Positions 48,701 through 56,987 of a stretch of DNA of 64,000 bases are shown here, piece by piece. The DNA is from Mytilus galloprovincialis (Eukaryota > Mollusca > Bivalvia > Mytilida > Mytilidae), in assembly GCF_965363235.1 (NCBI RefSeq), contig NC_134850.1, forward strand, positions 45,070,602-45,134,601. The letters are read 5' to 3'. Position 1 is the stretch's first letter, and the number at the start of each line of letters is the position of its first letter. The notes under the pieces were generated by a model. The model saw only the letters and a list, made by a program, of their open reading frames with translations. It made no database searches and was not told the DNA's origin. The position numbers and the translations under genes are program-made.

Positions 48701-49781
48701 AGCTTATTAAAAACTTATGTCTTTTGTCAATTTGGTCTTTAGCTGTCTTCATATTCATACCTGAAATTAAATCTATTTATGAACGTTGATTGTTATGGGC
48801 AAGCTGAATAGATAGCTAATTGGACTTTTCACCTCACTTTAAAGACAATCTTGAAAAAAACACTTTTGTGTTTTTCAATGCTAAAGTAAAACCAAGAAAA
48901 TTGTTCTTCAATTTAGAACAACTACACTTTGTTCTAAAAAAATATATATCAGAGGCGGATTTAGGGGGGGGGGGCTGGGGAAAAAAATTGGTTGCTTATA
49001 TAGGGAATCACTGAAGCGTGACTGGAGCGGGCCCCCTCTTAGGTCAGTCAGTGGGCCCCCACTTATGAAAATTTCTGGATCCGCCACTGTATATATCGTT
49101 CAAATTGATTAGATTGCTTAACGTATTTATCAAGATGTGGTTTTGAAGTGTATTGCTTTTGAAAATTCTACAAATAGATGTCTACAGCTGGTATTCCTAT
49201 CTTCTATACAATGGTATGAAAGAGAAAAATTTATAAGATCATACTTTTATGTTATCATCAAGTTCCCTCTTTTTTACTATCTGATTAAATTCATTTTGGA
49301 AAAAAAATGCTAACAATCTTTTAGTTTGACAATAGGCTTAGTGTTTTAATGTATACCTCTATTGTAGGTTTATCAAGCCAACACAGGGAAATATATTTGC
49401 CATAACAAGTATTATGGGAGGTCTTTATCATTAGAGGGATTTAAAGAAGCGCTACACCAGTATCTACATAATGGTCATGAACTTCGTACAGATCTTGTAG
49501 ATCCCATTATTACGCAACTCCAAAAATGTGCTCATTTTCTAAGAAAGAAAGATACATTCCGATTTTATGGAAGTTCCTTACTGTTTATTTATGAAGGTGG
49601 TGTGTCTGATAAGCAATGTCATATGTCAAACAACTGTCTAATAGATATAAGAATGATTGACTTTGCTCGCAGTACACATATAGGCATACATGAAGACAAA
49701 ACTATAGTACATAACGGTCCTGATTAAGGATATCTGTTTGGACTTGGGCATCTTATTGACTTGTTTACTGAGATAAAATAG
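27561..49781 (+). CDS. IP6K: Inositol hexakisphosphate kinase gene (5 coding exons) with an in-frame TAA
   Basis: IP6 kinases phosphorylate InsP6 to the pyrophosphate 5-InsP7, using ATP, in cytosol and nucleus. The model joins 27561-27723, 28986-29178, 47367-47473, 48422-48597 and 49368-49781. All introns are GT-AG and the phases (1, 2, 1, 0) agree. Diagnostic motifs appear in family order: HQVGG and SREQHFY with KEFTPEYKG at the N-terminus, NPWS in exon 3, LLENVV then [15 protein letters not shown] (the catalytic PxxxDxKxG, residues 169-177) in exon 4, and [16 protein letters not shown] and GYLFGL in exon 5. The total of 350 codons is shorter than vertebrate IP6Ks, mainly in the variable linker. 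TAA at 49725-49727 (codon 333) would remove the last 18 residues. It may be a null allele, a pseudogene, a base error or a readthrough stop. Intron 2 is 18.2 kb and filled with transposons. Confidence 0.9.
27724..28985 (+). other. IP6K intron 1
   Basis: 1,262 bp with GT and AG ends. It contains a decayed reverse transcriptase fragment (28516-28632) and otherwise AT-rich sequence. Confidence 0.85.
28516..28632 (+). mobile_element. Reverse transcriptase fragment (VGIPMGTNC motif)
   Basis: In one frame NIFLRF is followed by [13 protein letters not shown], the conserved block of a reverse transcriptase family widespread in invertebrate retroelements. A frameshift follows, after which LFMYCYES continues in another frame. 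The fragment is too short to assign to a clade. Confidence 0.6.
28986..29178 (+). CDS. IP6K: IP6K coding exon 2
   Basis: It begins after CTTATTGACAG. The split codon G|GT gives Gly, then [20 protein letters not shown], which corresponds to the family VxVxFExDSDGYINLxAYP segment. The rest is a polar linker rich in S, K and D, which is variable in the family. The donor is GTAAGT at 29179. Confidence 0.9.
30160..31307. mobile_element. 1.15-kb foldback element with inverted minisatellites and a 6-bp target duplication
   Basis: The terminal inverted repeats are identical for about 36 bp (TATGGCAAGCCGTTCTCGTC and on) and imperfect beyond. The element is flanked on both sides by CAAGAC (30154-30159 and 31308-31313), a clear target duplication. 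Next to each terminus is a minisatellite whose units contain ACACACTGAGA on the left (30234-30420) and its complement TCTCAGTGTGT on the right (30970-31260). No protein is encoded. Superfamily unknown. Confidence 0.88.
31640..31830 (+). repeat. Dispersed repeat copy (AACCAGGTTCAATCCACC family)
   Basis: The block AAACCAGGTTCAATCCACCG, a CTGTACCATGTAAGG block and ACAGTTGTTATC match 9695-9765 (same strand) and 50370-50450 (reverse). Confidence 0.65.
31850..33943. other. Intronic DNA; nothing firm recognised
   Basis: It is AT-rich. A C run lies at 33422-33432. Around 33150-33225 the sequence ends in CTCTAAATAAAGCTTATTTA, which resembles a LINE 3' tail but is too short to call. Confidence 0.35.
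33944..34529 (-). repeat. 3' LTR of the gag-only element
   Basis: 586 bp with TG and CA ends, intact. It matches 45618-45915 plus 46554-46839 with few differences. The polypurine tract is adjacent at 34530-34542. Confidence 0.85.
35061..35684. mobile_element. MITE with AGGGCATACG terminal repeats flanked by TA
   Basis: The left end AGGGCATACGATACAGTT and the complement of the right end (AGGGCATACGAGACAGTT) differ at one position. Both ends abut TA, so a Tc1/mariner-type MITE of 624 bp is likely. It is inserted in the internal region of the gag-only LTR element. Non-coding and AT-rich inside. Confidence 0.65.
36390..36996 (+). repeat. 5' LTR of the Gmr1-like element
   Basis: It matches 41927-42520 closely and ends GGCCGTAACA. 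The 5' copy lacks the first T of the TGTTATG start and carries an extra CTTACTCTTGGA-like 12-bp duplication. A plausible polyadenylation signal AATAAA lies near 36920. Confidence 0.92.
37002..37018 (+). promoter_or_regulatory. Primer binding site, tRNA-Pro type
   Basis: TGGGGGCTCGTCCGGGA lies 5 bases after the 5' LTR and equals the tRNA-Pro complementary primer site known from several retroelements. Confidence 0.88.
37089..38902 (+). pseudogene. Gag and protease region of the Gmr1-like element (frameshifted)
   Basis: It starts at ATG 37089. The N-terminal part (about 60 residues) resembles a SAP-like helical module. A charged coiled coil follows, built from repeated MKERLEM-type heptads (residues about 75-160). 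Capsid follows, including [20 protein letters not shown], close to the SCAN domain. Then comes a CCHC zinc knuckle ([14 protein letters not shown], about 38269-38310) and an aspartic protease with DTGA at about 38520. Frameshifts lie near 37650 (A7 run), 37795 (A5 run) and 38885 (T4 run), all at homopolymers, so some may be sequencing errors rather than decay. Confidence 0.88.
38903..40280 (+). pseudogene. Integrase region of the Gmr1-like element
   Basis: The HHCC zinc-binding part spans about 39240-39400 ([14 protein letters not shown], then CKSCHIC). The catalytic core has the first Asp in LIDCVGPLP, the second in QSD (about 39657) and Glu in [12 protein letters not shown], the DD-E triad. 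The C-terminal GPY/F module (KYCGPYTI) lies at about 40168-40195. A TGA replaces the usual Trp after HFY (about 39337), and TAG replaces Gln right after the second Asp (39660-39662). A G-run frameshift lies near 39927. The core is therefore non-functional as read. Confidence 0.88.
40281..41842 (+). CDS. Reverse transcriptase and RNase H of the Gmr1-like element
   Basis: Continuous with the end of integrase in one open frame (39941-41842, 633 codons). Reverse transcriptase motifs are in order: [46 protein letters not shown], the catalytic YIDD (about 41036-41047), and LGKTEFC with YLGH. RNase H follows with the first Asp in [12 protein letters not shown], Glu in STIEKEC, Asp in CTDHNPL, and a DALSR end typical of Ty3/gypsy. 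The reading frame stops at 41840-41842, about 75 bp before the polypurine tract. Nothing follows RNase H, so the integrase is not downstream. Confidence 0.94.
41916..41926 (+). promoter_or_regulatory. Polypurine tract
   Basis: AAGGGGGGAGG directly abuts the 3' LTR start at 41927, as expected for the plus-strand primer. Confidence 0.88.
41927..42520 (+). repeat. 3' LTR of the Gmr1-like element
   Basis: 594 bp, starting TGTTATGATATTG and ending GGCCGTAACA, with canonical TG and CA ends. Confidence 0.93.
44615..45469 (-). CDS. Gag-like protein of the gag-only LTR element
   Basis: A 284-codon open frame on the - strand. Residues about 50-180 fit the retrotransposon gag domain ([19 protein letters not shown], then [12 protein letters not shown] and [16 protein letters not shown]). 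A CCHC zinc knuckle, [14 protein letters not shown], lies near residue 235. The first 20 or so residues are hydrophobic and may lie upstream of the true start; the Met at residue 20 is an alternative. No protease or reverse transcriptase follows. The frame is intact, so the element may have been mobilised by another element's enzymes. Confidence 0.82.
   Translation of the reverse strand: MPGVFYFIFIVRFVNVYLVMIRFEEKPCMFDGISIDITDYFVHFETVSLWNQWNEFEMACQLVMNLRGDAQTILRFLKRSQLYDYDCLNNALIQRFNPEERVAYFKFQLRVCSLKKNETISEFGQRFKILAHKAYPDNFSDLDSYFTDLFSSCWNIEMAKFVTFMHPHSLNEALSLAIEYEAVHFSGDPETTDESESSVCCNTVHKSFETLICILRRRLRSRRKHKFKRCFKCHQSGHVRSKCPNMSIKVHAIIERSADSQVKLSEICGMLRNDHCSSDCVTFV
45618..46839 (-). repeat. 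5' LTR of the gag-only element, split by a LINE insertion
   Basis: Parts at 45618-45915 and 46554-46839 together match the intact LTR at 33944-34529. The break is at CCTTG|TTG on the left and TAC|TGGACTG on the right. Confidence 0.85.
45916..46553 (-). mobile_element. 5'-truncated LINE insertion, C-terminal zinc-knuckle region
   Basis: On the - strand the frame contains [18 protein letters not shown], the Cys-Cys-His-Cys motif at the C-terminus of many LINE ORF2 proteins. It ends at 46057 and the element finishes in a poly-A tract (poly-T on the + strand, about 45917-45938). The truncated 5' end and poly-A tail are typical of target-primed insertion. The frame seems to start in LTR sequence only because of the insertion. 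Confidence 0.72.
47093..47438 (+). repeat. Segment of IP6K intron 2 and exon 3 that is duplicated at 57877-58221
   Basis: 346 bp nearly identical to 57877-58221, with one base change near 47211 and one T fewer in the poly-T run of the copy. It includes the acceptor site and the first 72 bases of exon 3. Confidence 0.95.
47367..47473 (+). CDS. IP6K: IP6K coding exon 3
   Basis: It starts after ATCATGTAG. The phase from exon 2 (two bases) is completed by C, then the frame reads [20 protein letters not shown] and [15 protein letters not shown], ending in phase 1. NPWS followed by a C and an S/KM-type helix matches the segment just before LLENVV in IP6 kinases. The donor is GTATCC, weaker than the others. 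Length 107 bases. Confidence 0.85.
47720..47940. mobile_element. Palindrome-ended MITE in IP6K intron 3
   Basis: It starts TACTGTGGATTCATCA and ends AAATGACTGCCCAGTA. The ends are complementary with two mismatches. The inside contains repeated ACCACGAATTT and ACCACGCAAATT segments. The family looks familiar from bivalves. Confidence 0.55.
48422..48597 (+). CDS. IP6K: IP6K coding exon 4 (catalytic PxxxDxKxG)
   Basis: It starts after ATATTCAG and ends at CAA before GTACGT, in phase 0. It encodes [26 protein letters not shown] and [20 protein letters not shown] is the inositol polyphosphate kinase signature holding the catalytic Asp and Lys. Confidence 0.94.
48949..49088. mobile_element. MITE with GGATCCGCCACTG-type ends in IP6K intron 4
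   Basis: It starts AGAGGCGGATTTAGG and ends GGATCCGCCACTG, imperfect inverted repeats. A G run lies at 48963-48973. A relative lies at 52753-52905. Confidence 0.65.
49368..49781 (+). CDS. IP6K: IP6K coding exon 5 (terminal) with in-frame TAA
   Basis: It begins after CTATTGTAG with [48 protein letters not shown], then HNGPD follow. TAA at 49725-49727 comes next, and then [17 protein letters not shown] and TAG at 49779-49781. In family members the residue at the TAA is a variable one and the frame continues into GYxFGLxxLI. The sequence after TAA is clearly still under coding similarity. Confidence 0.92.
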
Positions 49782-50070
49782 AAATATTATCTTTTACATT
49801 ATGGAAGTCAACAACACAATTGGTACATTTGATAACTATTGTGTAATCCTCCTTTCATGGGGATGCAAATTAGCCAGTCACAGAAAAGGGATTCTGGGAC
49901 AAGTAGGCTTTAAAATCAAATGTATTTTCACAATCTCATTTGCAGAATCATTTGTTCAATCTTTTTAGTAAATCATGAATTGTAATGATTGTTTAAATTA
50001 TACTCCTATTATGGGAAATAAAGCTTTGGAATGACAGAAATGTAATAGAAATTTGACAAAATAAAGCTAA
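49782..50070 (+). terminator. Probable IP6K 3' UTR with two AATAAA signals
   Basis: AATAAA occurs at 50017-50022 and 50060-50065, about 240-285 bases after the TAG codon, in AT-rich non-coding sequence. Either could direct polyadenylation. Confidence 0.5.
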
Positions 50071-50344
50071 ATTGAGATTATTTAGACTGGAATAGGCTAG
50101 AAATACCATTATAGAGCACAACCCCAACCCAAACAATTATGCAGCCCAATTTTTCTGTAATAAGCTTTTTTTGGGTAAATATCTGAATAATCTCTTTCAC
50201 AAATGCATTACCCAATACTGTGTAATTAAAGATTCTTCTTGAAAAATATAAAAGAGAGGCAAAAAGTAAAATCACAACAATACTGAACTCAAAGGAAAAT
50301 TCTATCGTAAAGTCTCTAATCAAATGGCAAAATCAAATGACAAA

Positions 50345-51010
50345 ACACATCAAACGAATGGTCAACTGTCACATTCCTGACTTGGTACAGGCATTTTCAA
50401 ATGTAGAAAATGGTGGATTGAACCTGATTTTATAGCGCTAAACTTCTCACTTGTACGACAGTCGCAAAGATACCAGAGGGACATTCAAAATCATAAGATG
50501 AAAACAAACTGACCGATTGCCATGGCCAAAAAAGAGATAGATAAACAGACAAACATAGTACACAAAACACAACATGGAAAACTAAAGACTAAGAAATACG
50601 AACCCAACTAAAAACAGATCTTGCTCCATATGTGGTACATGTGGTGTTGCTCAAGTTAGTACATTATGAGTAATAAGCCTAATTCAGTAGGTCACATTCA
50701 GGAACAGGAGACAGGGTTGTAGTTACTTGTAGTTATGACATTAGGAACATATCCGCTGCTATCTTCTGTGAAACAGATATTCCATAACGGTCAACCAACT
50801 TGAGGTGGCGTCAGTAAAACTTACGAAGGGATGATTTCAACTGCACCACTTGGAACCCTTGGTTTTATAGCATTTTAATGAGCAGCACCCTCTATCAAAG
50901 AAATAATGGTTGGTAATCCTAGAATATTGTATAGATACTCTGTATGCAGCAGCTGCTGGAATGCTGTTACATAGAAATTGAAGGTTCATAATTGGTAAGG
51001 TTAAATCAGC
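50345..51010. repeat. Two dispersed repeat pieces next to each other
   Basis: 50370-50500 is the reverse copy of the family at 9695-9860 and 31640-31800 (CTGACTTGGTACAGGC, then TGGTGGATTGAACCTG). 50590-51010 is the partner of 20866-21240 (TTGCTCCATATGTGG, then GCTGCTGGAATGCTGTTAC). Confidence 0.65.
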
Positions 51011-52752
51011 TATTTTGTTGTTTTCAACAACCCTCTTTTGTTAATTTCTTGATGCAAATCAAAATATGAGGAAGCCTTAACTGTATCTTTTGTAAATACA
51101 TAGGCCTGAATAACATATTCTAATATACATGTACATAGAATACCCGGTAAAATAACTCAGACTGATACAGCATGAATACACATTTTATCATGTATGAATG
51201 GCTTTAACATTATTATGTGGCATCTTCGGACGTCAGTATTTTGTCTTCATCACATAGTTCTATTGCAAATTAAAAATGTCTTGTTTTAAAAAATAAAAGA
51301 TTTTGCATTTGCCCAGCTTCATGTCAATGTGCGTGTCCCATATTAGGAACCGTGTCAGTGATTATCTGTTTACATGTGTTTGTTTGTTTGAAGAATTAGG
51401 AATTGACATGATTGATGCATACATTCTTTTTTTACTGTATAAATACCTGATTAAGCGAGGATTTATATAACCAACCGGGGCTGTAAAAAAGAAAAGCCAA
51501 TGTTAAGCCAAATTTAGCTAAGATCAACTTAACCTGTTTTTTTTTCATAATTCATCAATAGGGTTTTTAAAAGATAGACATTTGGTATTAAAATCATGTC
51601 AGTATACATGTATACACCCAAGCACTGCCGTACCAGTTATTACTACATGAACTAAACTAAACTGTGCCGATTAAAAAAGTTTCTTTCGAAGCGCTTTTCT
51701 AGACTACATTTACCTCCACTATGCAGGAACAGCCAAAATAAAAATCTAATTATTCTATGTTGTATTATGCAATACATTTGTAGTTGTTTCTCTTTGTTTA
51801 TATAATGTTATGTCTGTAAACTATGTGAATATAGATATTTGATATTTAAAAACTATTTATGACAAATATTCCATGTAAAGGTCTTGTAAGATACGGAGAA
51901 AATACCAAGAAATAATAAACAATCTTTATGATATAATAACGTACCAGGAATTATTTCCCGATGTTAACTGTAAACATTCAATGTAGATAGTGTAATGATA
52001 GTTTAAAACATTTACTTTTAAAAACTTTCTTGCTGTCGTAGCAAAAAAAATTAATTCAGATGTTTACATGTACAATTTGTTTGAATCACATTATGGTATA
52101 TATGTTACAGTGAATAGGTGAAATTAGGAATTACATGTCATCACTAAAATGTAGGGATTACATGTAATTCCTGAAACTGTCCAGTTATTACAAACATGTA
52201 CCAGTAATTACTAATTTTAAAACGAATTTTTACAGCTATTTACTAACCTTGCCAACGACATTTATTCTTCTATTCTTGTAATACTTTAAGCAAATAATGC
52301 TTATCAGCACATTATTATGTGATTTAAGGATATTAGTTTAAAAAAAACCACACAAACATAATGTACCCTTGCTAAATATATTACTATATTTGAAAAAAAA
52401 AAAAACAATTTGAAAATGTTTTATTTCTGTGATACGTTATTTAACATATGCTGAGCACTTGCTATGCAAAGATCTTTTTTAAAAACATATATTGAACTGT
52501 GTCAATTAACTGAATTCCATTGAAGTGATCTTTAGTTGTTTAGCAAGCAAATTTTGTTTTTAAAACGCAAAAACTAACACGAACGATGATAAATCTTAAG
52601 ACAAAAAGGAGAATAACTTAAAAATTGCCAGAATCTGTTTAGGGATTGCAGCTATCTAAGAAGTAACCTATACTTATATCCTAAAATATCTGCAATTGGT
52701 TAAAACATTGTGAGCCAAACTCCGTGTTGAAGGTCGTACATTGACCTTTAAT
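51011..52752. other. Intergenic DNA, mostly unrecognised
   Basis: AT-rich. Around 52090-52240 is a patch of short inverted motifs (AATTACATGTCATC, GGATTACATGTAATTCC) that resembles, in opposite orientation, 61540-61700. Confidence 0.45.
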
Positions 52753-52905
52753 GGCATGGGCGTATCCAGCCATTTTAAAAAGGGGGTTCCACACCCCAGG
52801 AAAAAGAGGGGATGGATTCCATCTATATATCCTCATTCAAATGCATTGATCGTCCAAAAAAGGGGGTTTCCAACCCCTGAAACCCTTCCCCTGGATCCGC
52901 CACTG
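52753..52905. mobile_element. MITE with GGATCCGCCACTG end
   Basis: It starts TGGGCGTATCCAGCC and ends CTGGATCCGCCACTG, imperfect inverted ends, with AAGGGGGTTCCA and AAAGGGGGTTTCCA inside. Related to 48949-49088 by its ends. Confidence 0.6.
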
Positions 52906-53056
52906 AATGGGTTATTTTTACAAATTGTGGCTTTGAGGGAGAGTTCTGTCATTGGCACTCATACCACATCTTGTATCTATAAACACTCTTAAATAAAAAA
53001 AAAAACCACCCATTATCATTTCAGTACATTATAACTTTCATGTAGTTTTTAGTCAC

Positions 53057-53146
53057 AGGCACTTGTCTCAGAAATTTATTTTCCTATATATACCTTAATA
53101 TAACATTAAGGTATATACGGAAAACAATTTCTGAGACAAATGCCTA
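53057..53146. repeat. 90-bp perfect-looking hairpin
   Basis: GGCACTTGTCTCAGAAATTT followed by an AT-rich stretch to ACCTTAAT pairs with ATTAAGGTATATACGG and on to GAGACAAATGCC. Arms are about 41 bases with few mismatches and a loop of about 5 bases. It is probably a tiny foldback MITE; a precursor-microRNA-like hairpin is possible but unproven. Confidence 0.6.
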
Positions 53147-53254
53147 TGTTTTAGCAGTGTTATTTTGTTTGAGAGATGTTATTTCTTTTGGCAGTTTCAG
53201 TTTGGAGCCTATCTTAAAAGTAATTAAAAGAATAAAAATACCGAACTTAATGGA

Positions 53255-53660
53255 TATTTAGTGTCGTAAAGTCCTCTAACTTTTACCGTCAACTGGTAAA
53301 TTCAAAAGCTGAAACACATCAAATGAATAGAAAACAAACAGTAATAATCCTGACTTGGAACATGTAATAAATTTCCCTGTGTAGACAATGGTGGCGTTTA
53401 TAATTCCTAGGTAGTAGGTGCTACAAGTAGCGCAGGATCTGCTAACCCACCAGCAGTACCTAGGGTCAACCACATAATGCTGTGTGGTTCATTTTCATAA
53501 GTCTTTAGTTATATGTATCTTTGATATTGATATTTTATAGCGTGTCTTTCTCTGTTGTGATTGTGTCGAATAAAAATGAAAATGGAAATGTGAAATCTAA
53601 CAAAGAGACAACAACCCTACCAAAGAGTAAAAAACAGGTGCTGGTCACTAATGGGTCGGC
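53255..53660 (+). repeat. Dispersed repeat fragments
   Basis: CCTGACTTGGAACATG at about 53350 with GACAATGGTGGCGTTTATAA after it is a diverged member of the family at 50370. AAAGAGACAACAACCCTACC at about 53600 is a diverged copy of the start of 11205. Confidence 0.5.
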
Positions 53661-54675
53661 GTATTTATACCAGTAACTTTTACAGAATTCGAGAACAATG
53701 ATATCATCGGCATACATGAATAAAGACAATTCCTGTACTGCAAAGGGGGATTTGCCATTGCTTCAAAATTCCATTTCAAAATCATTCACATACAATGAAA
53801 ATCCTATTTTGTATTTTGTCTCTCTTTAAATGAATGTCTACGAGAAAACCATGCAAAATCAAAAAAAAATTATGAAAGGGGTTGTGGAATTTTCAGCTGA
53901 TTTTGGGTTCCTAGTAAAGTATTAAGTACATCTAATAGTTCTATGGTTAAAAAATGACAAATTAATTTCAAATTATGTGCATACAGGGCAATTCTAGTTT
54001 AGTACCAAATTTGCTGGAAAATGTTGTTGAAAATTGACATTTTGGGTTTTTTTTTATTGAATAGTTCAAAGTATCATATGGCAAAAAAAATTGTTTGGCC
54101 TTAAAATTCAGACTTTCTACTAAAATAAACTGTAATTTTGATCTTATTTCGACCTTTATTTTTGTTTTTATTTTTATTGACATAATTGTGTTTTTTTTTA
54201 AATTTGAATTCAGCCTGTACTGAAAATGTCCATAAAACCTCAAAAGTCACTCAAATTGAAAAAATATTTTGTTAAACGTTATGGTTCACTACAAACTAGT
54301 ATTCCTTAACGGGATTTTGGTTGCAAATTGATATAAGCTTATTTGAATAAAAGATGAAAAACTGAAAAATATAGCTAAAATTATCTCCCTTACAAAAACT
54401 CTTCAACAATAAAAGGTCGATTTATTGTCAATAACAGAAGGAGGGAAATCAACAAATGTGCAGAAGGATAGGAAATAATGGTATTTATGATGAATATGGT
54501 GTAGCCAAAAACTTATTTTTATTGAAAGAGTGTAACAAAGACATAGCAAACCAAGTGGCAAAGACATTCCCACTGCCACTGAGATAAGTCTGATCCTGAT
54601 CTGATCAGATAGTCTAGACATGACTCATGAGGCTAGACTATCACTATCATGTCTAGATTTCAGACTCACATTTTA

Positions 54676-54821
54676 GAAATAGGCATATGCTGCAAACATG
54701 GACAGGAGTTGGATTGCAGTAGACAAGAAGACAAAATGAGTTGCTGCCATCCTTTCATGATCCTTCCAAAATCTAGCAACGGAAATTCCAAAGCAAAACT
54801 TTCAGTTTCAGTTGGTTCTGG
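54676..54821 (+). other. Possible exon, mirrored in both palindrome arms
   Basis: After ACTCACATTTTAG an open segment reads IGICCKHGQELDCS, then DKMSCCHPFMILPKSS and SVSVGSG before a strong GTAAGT donor at 54822. The mirrored copy is on the - strand in the right arm (about 60400-60560). A further acceptor-like TCTTATCAACAG and a GTAAAT donor flank 56059-56129, but joining the two gives an immediate stop. I do not recognise the peptide. It could be a remnant exon or chance. Confidence 0.3.
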
Positions 54822-56987
54822 TAAGTTTGTTAAATTTTTTTTGTGGTTAGAAAAAACAATTTGACACCATAAAAAGACCTACTATACAAACATCACATTA
54901 AATCATAAGTATAGGAAGAAGAGCATAGACCATTTCTCTTTGGGGGAAAAAAGGGGGGGAGGGGTATTTACATAATTTTCTTGAAGCAAACACTGATTTA
55001 ATTTTTATTGACATACATTTATAATGATTTAAAATTCTTCTGAAACTAAAAGATTTATGTGTTTGCCTTCTAAATTTTAAAAGAAAAACTTTTTTCTCTC
55101 TCAGTCTCTCAAGAGATCTATAATAATCATGATAAAATATATATTCTATTACAAAGCCCTCCGGTATCAGGTCTGTTCGCCCTGAGTTTGTTTGCCAAAT
55201 TGTCAAAAGAGTCCATTGACTCTCTTTTTTTTCTCCTAATTTAAAAATAATGGTTGCTTCAACATGTTCAAATCTATATAAAAAAAAGGAGAAACGAGAA
55301 ACATGTATAAATTACATAAACATACGAAAACTACTGTACATTTATGTCAACTAAAAAGTTGTGTGTTAACCGCACTACCCTTCCCTACCTTTATTTTTAT
55401 CACTACCCTAAGGATTTTTGTGACAGGTTTTGATTAAGCACTGTTAAAGTCACAATATAGCTCCCAAAGAGTTGTGAATTTCCTGTCTTTATTCATTCCT
55501 TTACCAGTAATACATGTACATTGTACAATGCAGCTAGATTGATACAATATATGGTTCTCAAACTCTGACAAAAAATTGTTTTACAGACTATGAGCTGGTT
55601 TTTTTTTCTCTCTAAAAATTGGTTACTGTGAGACTTTTTCTTTACATTTCCTTAGTGCAGGTCATGTATCACAGTTATAAACATGGAAAGAGAACTTGTA
55701 AATGTCTTTACTTCTATCGTTAATAAAATAAAATCTGAATAGAATATGCTTACAAATGTATTCCAAATTAAAGGGCCCAGAAGGGGCAACATGAGATTAT
55801 AACATTACAGTTACTCAGATAAAAAAAATCAAAATAACAATACCGAAGAAATGAATTACTTGATGATTGGATTGATATTATAGCATTTATGACATTTACA
55901 CAAATTAATTATCATATCTACAAAAAAAAATTTTTCAATGACAATGAACCAATGCATGTTGTTAAGCCAACTTAATGTACAATGTACATGTAGATGTAAC
56001 TCACTGTACTGATCATGCAAATGTACAAATATACAATATTTTATTTCTTATCAACAGGTTAATGTTGAAGATGGAAAAGCACGAAAATAATGTTAAAATG
56101 AAAGCAGATATGATAGGAGATCATATAGGTAAATATATGATATAATTGATAAAAAAAATGAATCAAACAAGTCATAACAAGAGACTACTAAATAGACAGC
56201 AAATAAGACCTGTGTTGTGGCATTATTTGTGAAATATAATCATATATAGAAATTGGAAATTGACCAGTTACATTTATTATTGTAAGAACATGATAAATAA
56301 TCAATAAATTAGATTAACCCTTCAATTTTAAAAGTTCAATCTGGTAAACAAAAAGTAAAAATAACACACAGAACATTCAAATTATTATTTTATGATCAAT
56401 TAAGGGCCATATCAGTACAATTTACACAACAAAATTACTCATCATTGGAATTTTTCTCTTTATAAGAATTAAACCTAGAAAAAAATATGCGTTCTTGTCA
56501 GCTTGACAGATCCTCATTTATAGTAAACATGCATTTATGGTAAACCTGAAGACTACATTTGTATTTTTCATTTTTGAAAAAACACTTTTACCATTATTAC
56601 AGCTATTTTCCTAATGCGTGTAGAGTAGAACTTTGGTAGGTTTGCTTGCTCTGTTTGTATAAATATTGATTCAAGCTTTGTAATTAAGGTTGATATCTTC
56701 AAACAATAAATATAGGCATATTTGAACCTTTATGGAGTACTTTTAAATTTGATTAGACGTTATGTCAATTGCAATTGTACAATATACAAACAAACCATGC
56801 AAGCTAACCGAAGTCTTAGATTTACATTCCGTAGGAAATAAGCTGTAAAATTAATTATATATTTGTTTCCAATGCTTATTGTTTTACCAATTTCAAATGT
56901 TTTGGCTTGTTTTTAAATTGGTCTATATCAGCTAAAGGGTCAAAAGAGTCCAAAGTTAAACTTGATTTCATAAAACAATTGAATAAT

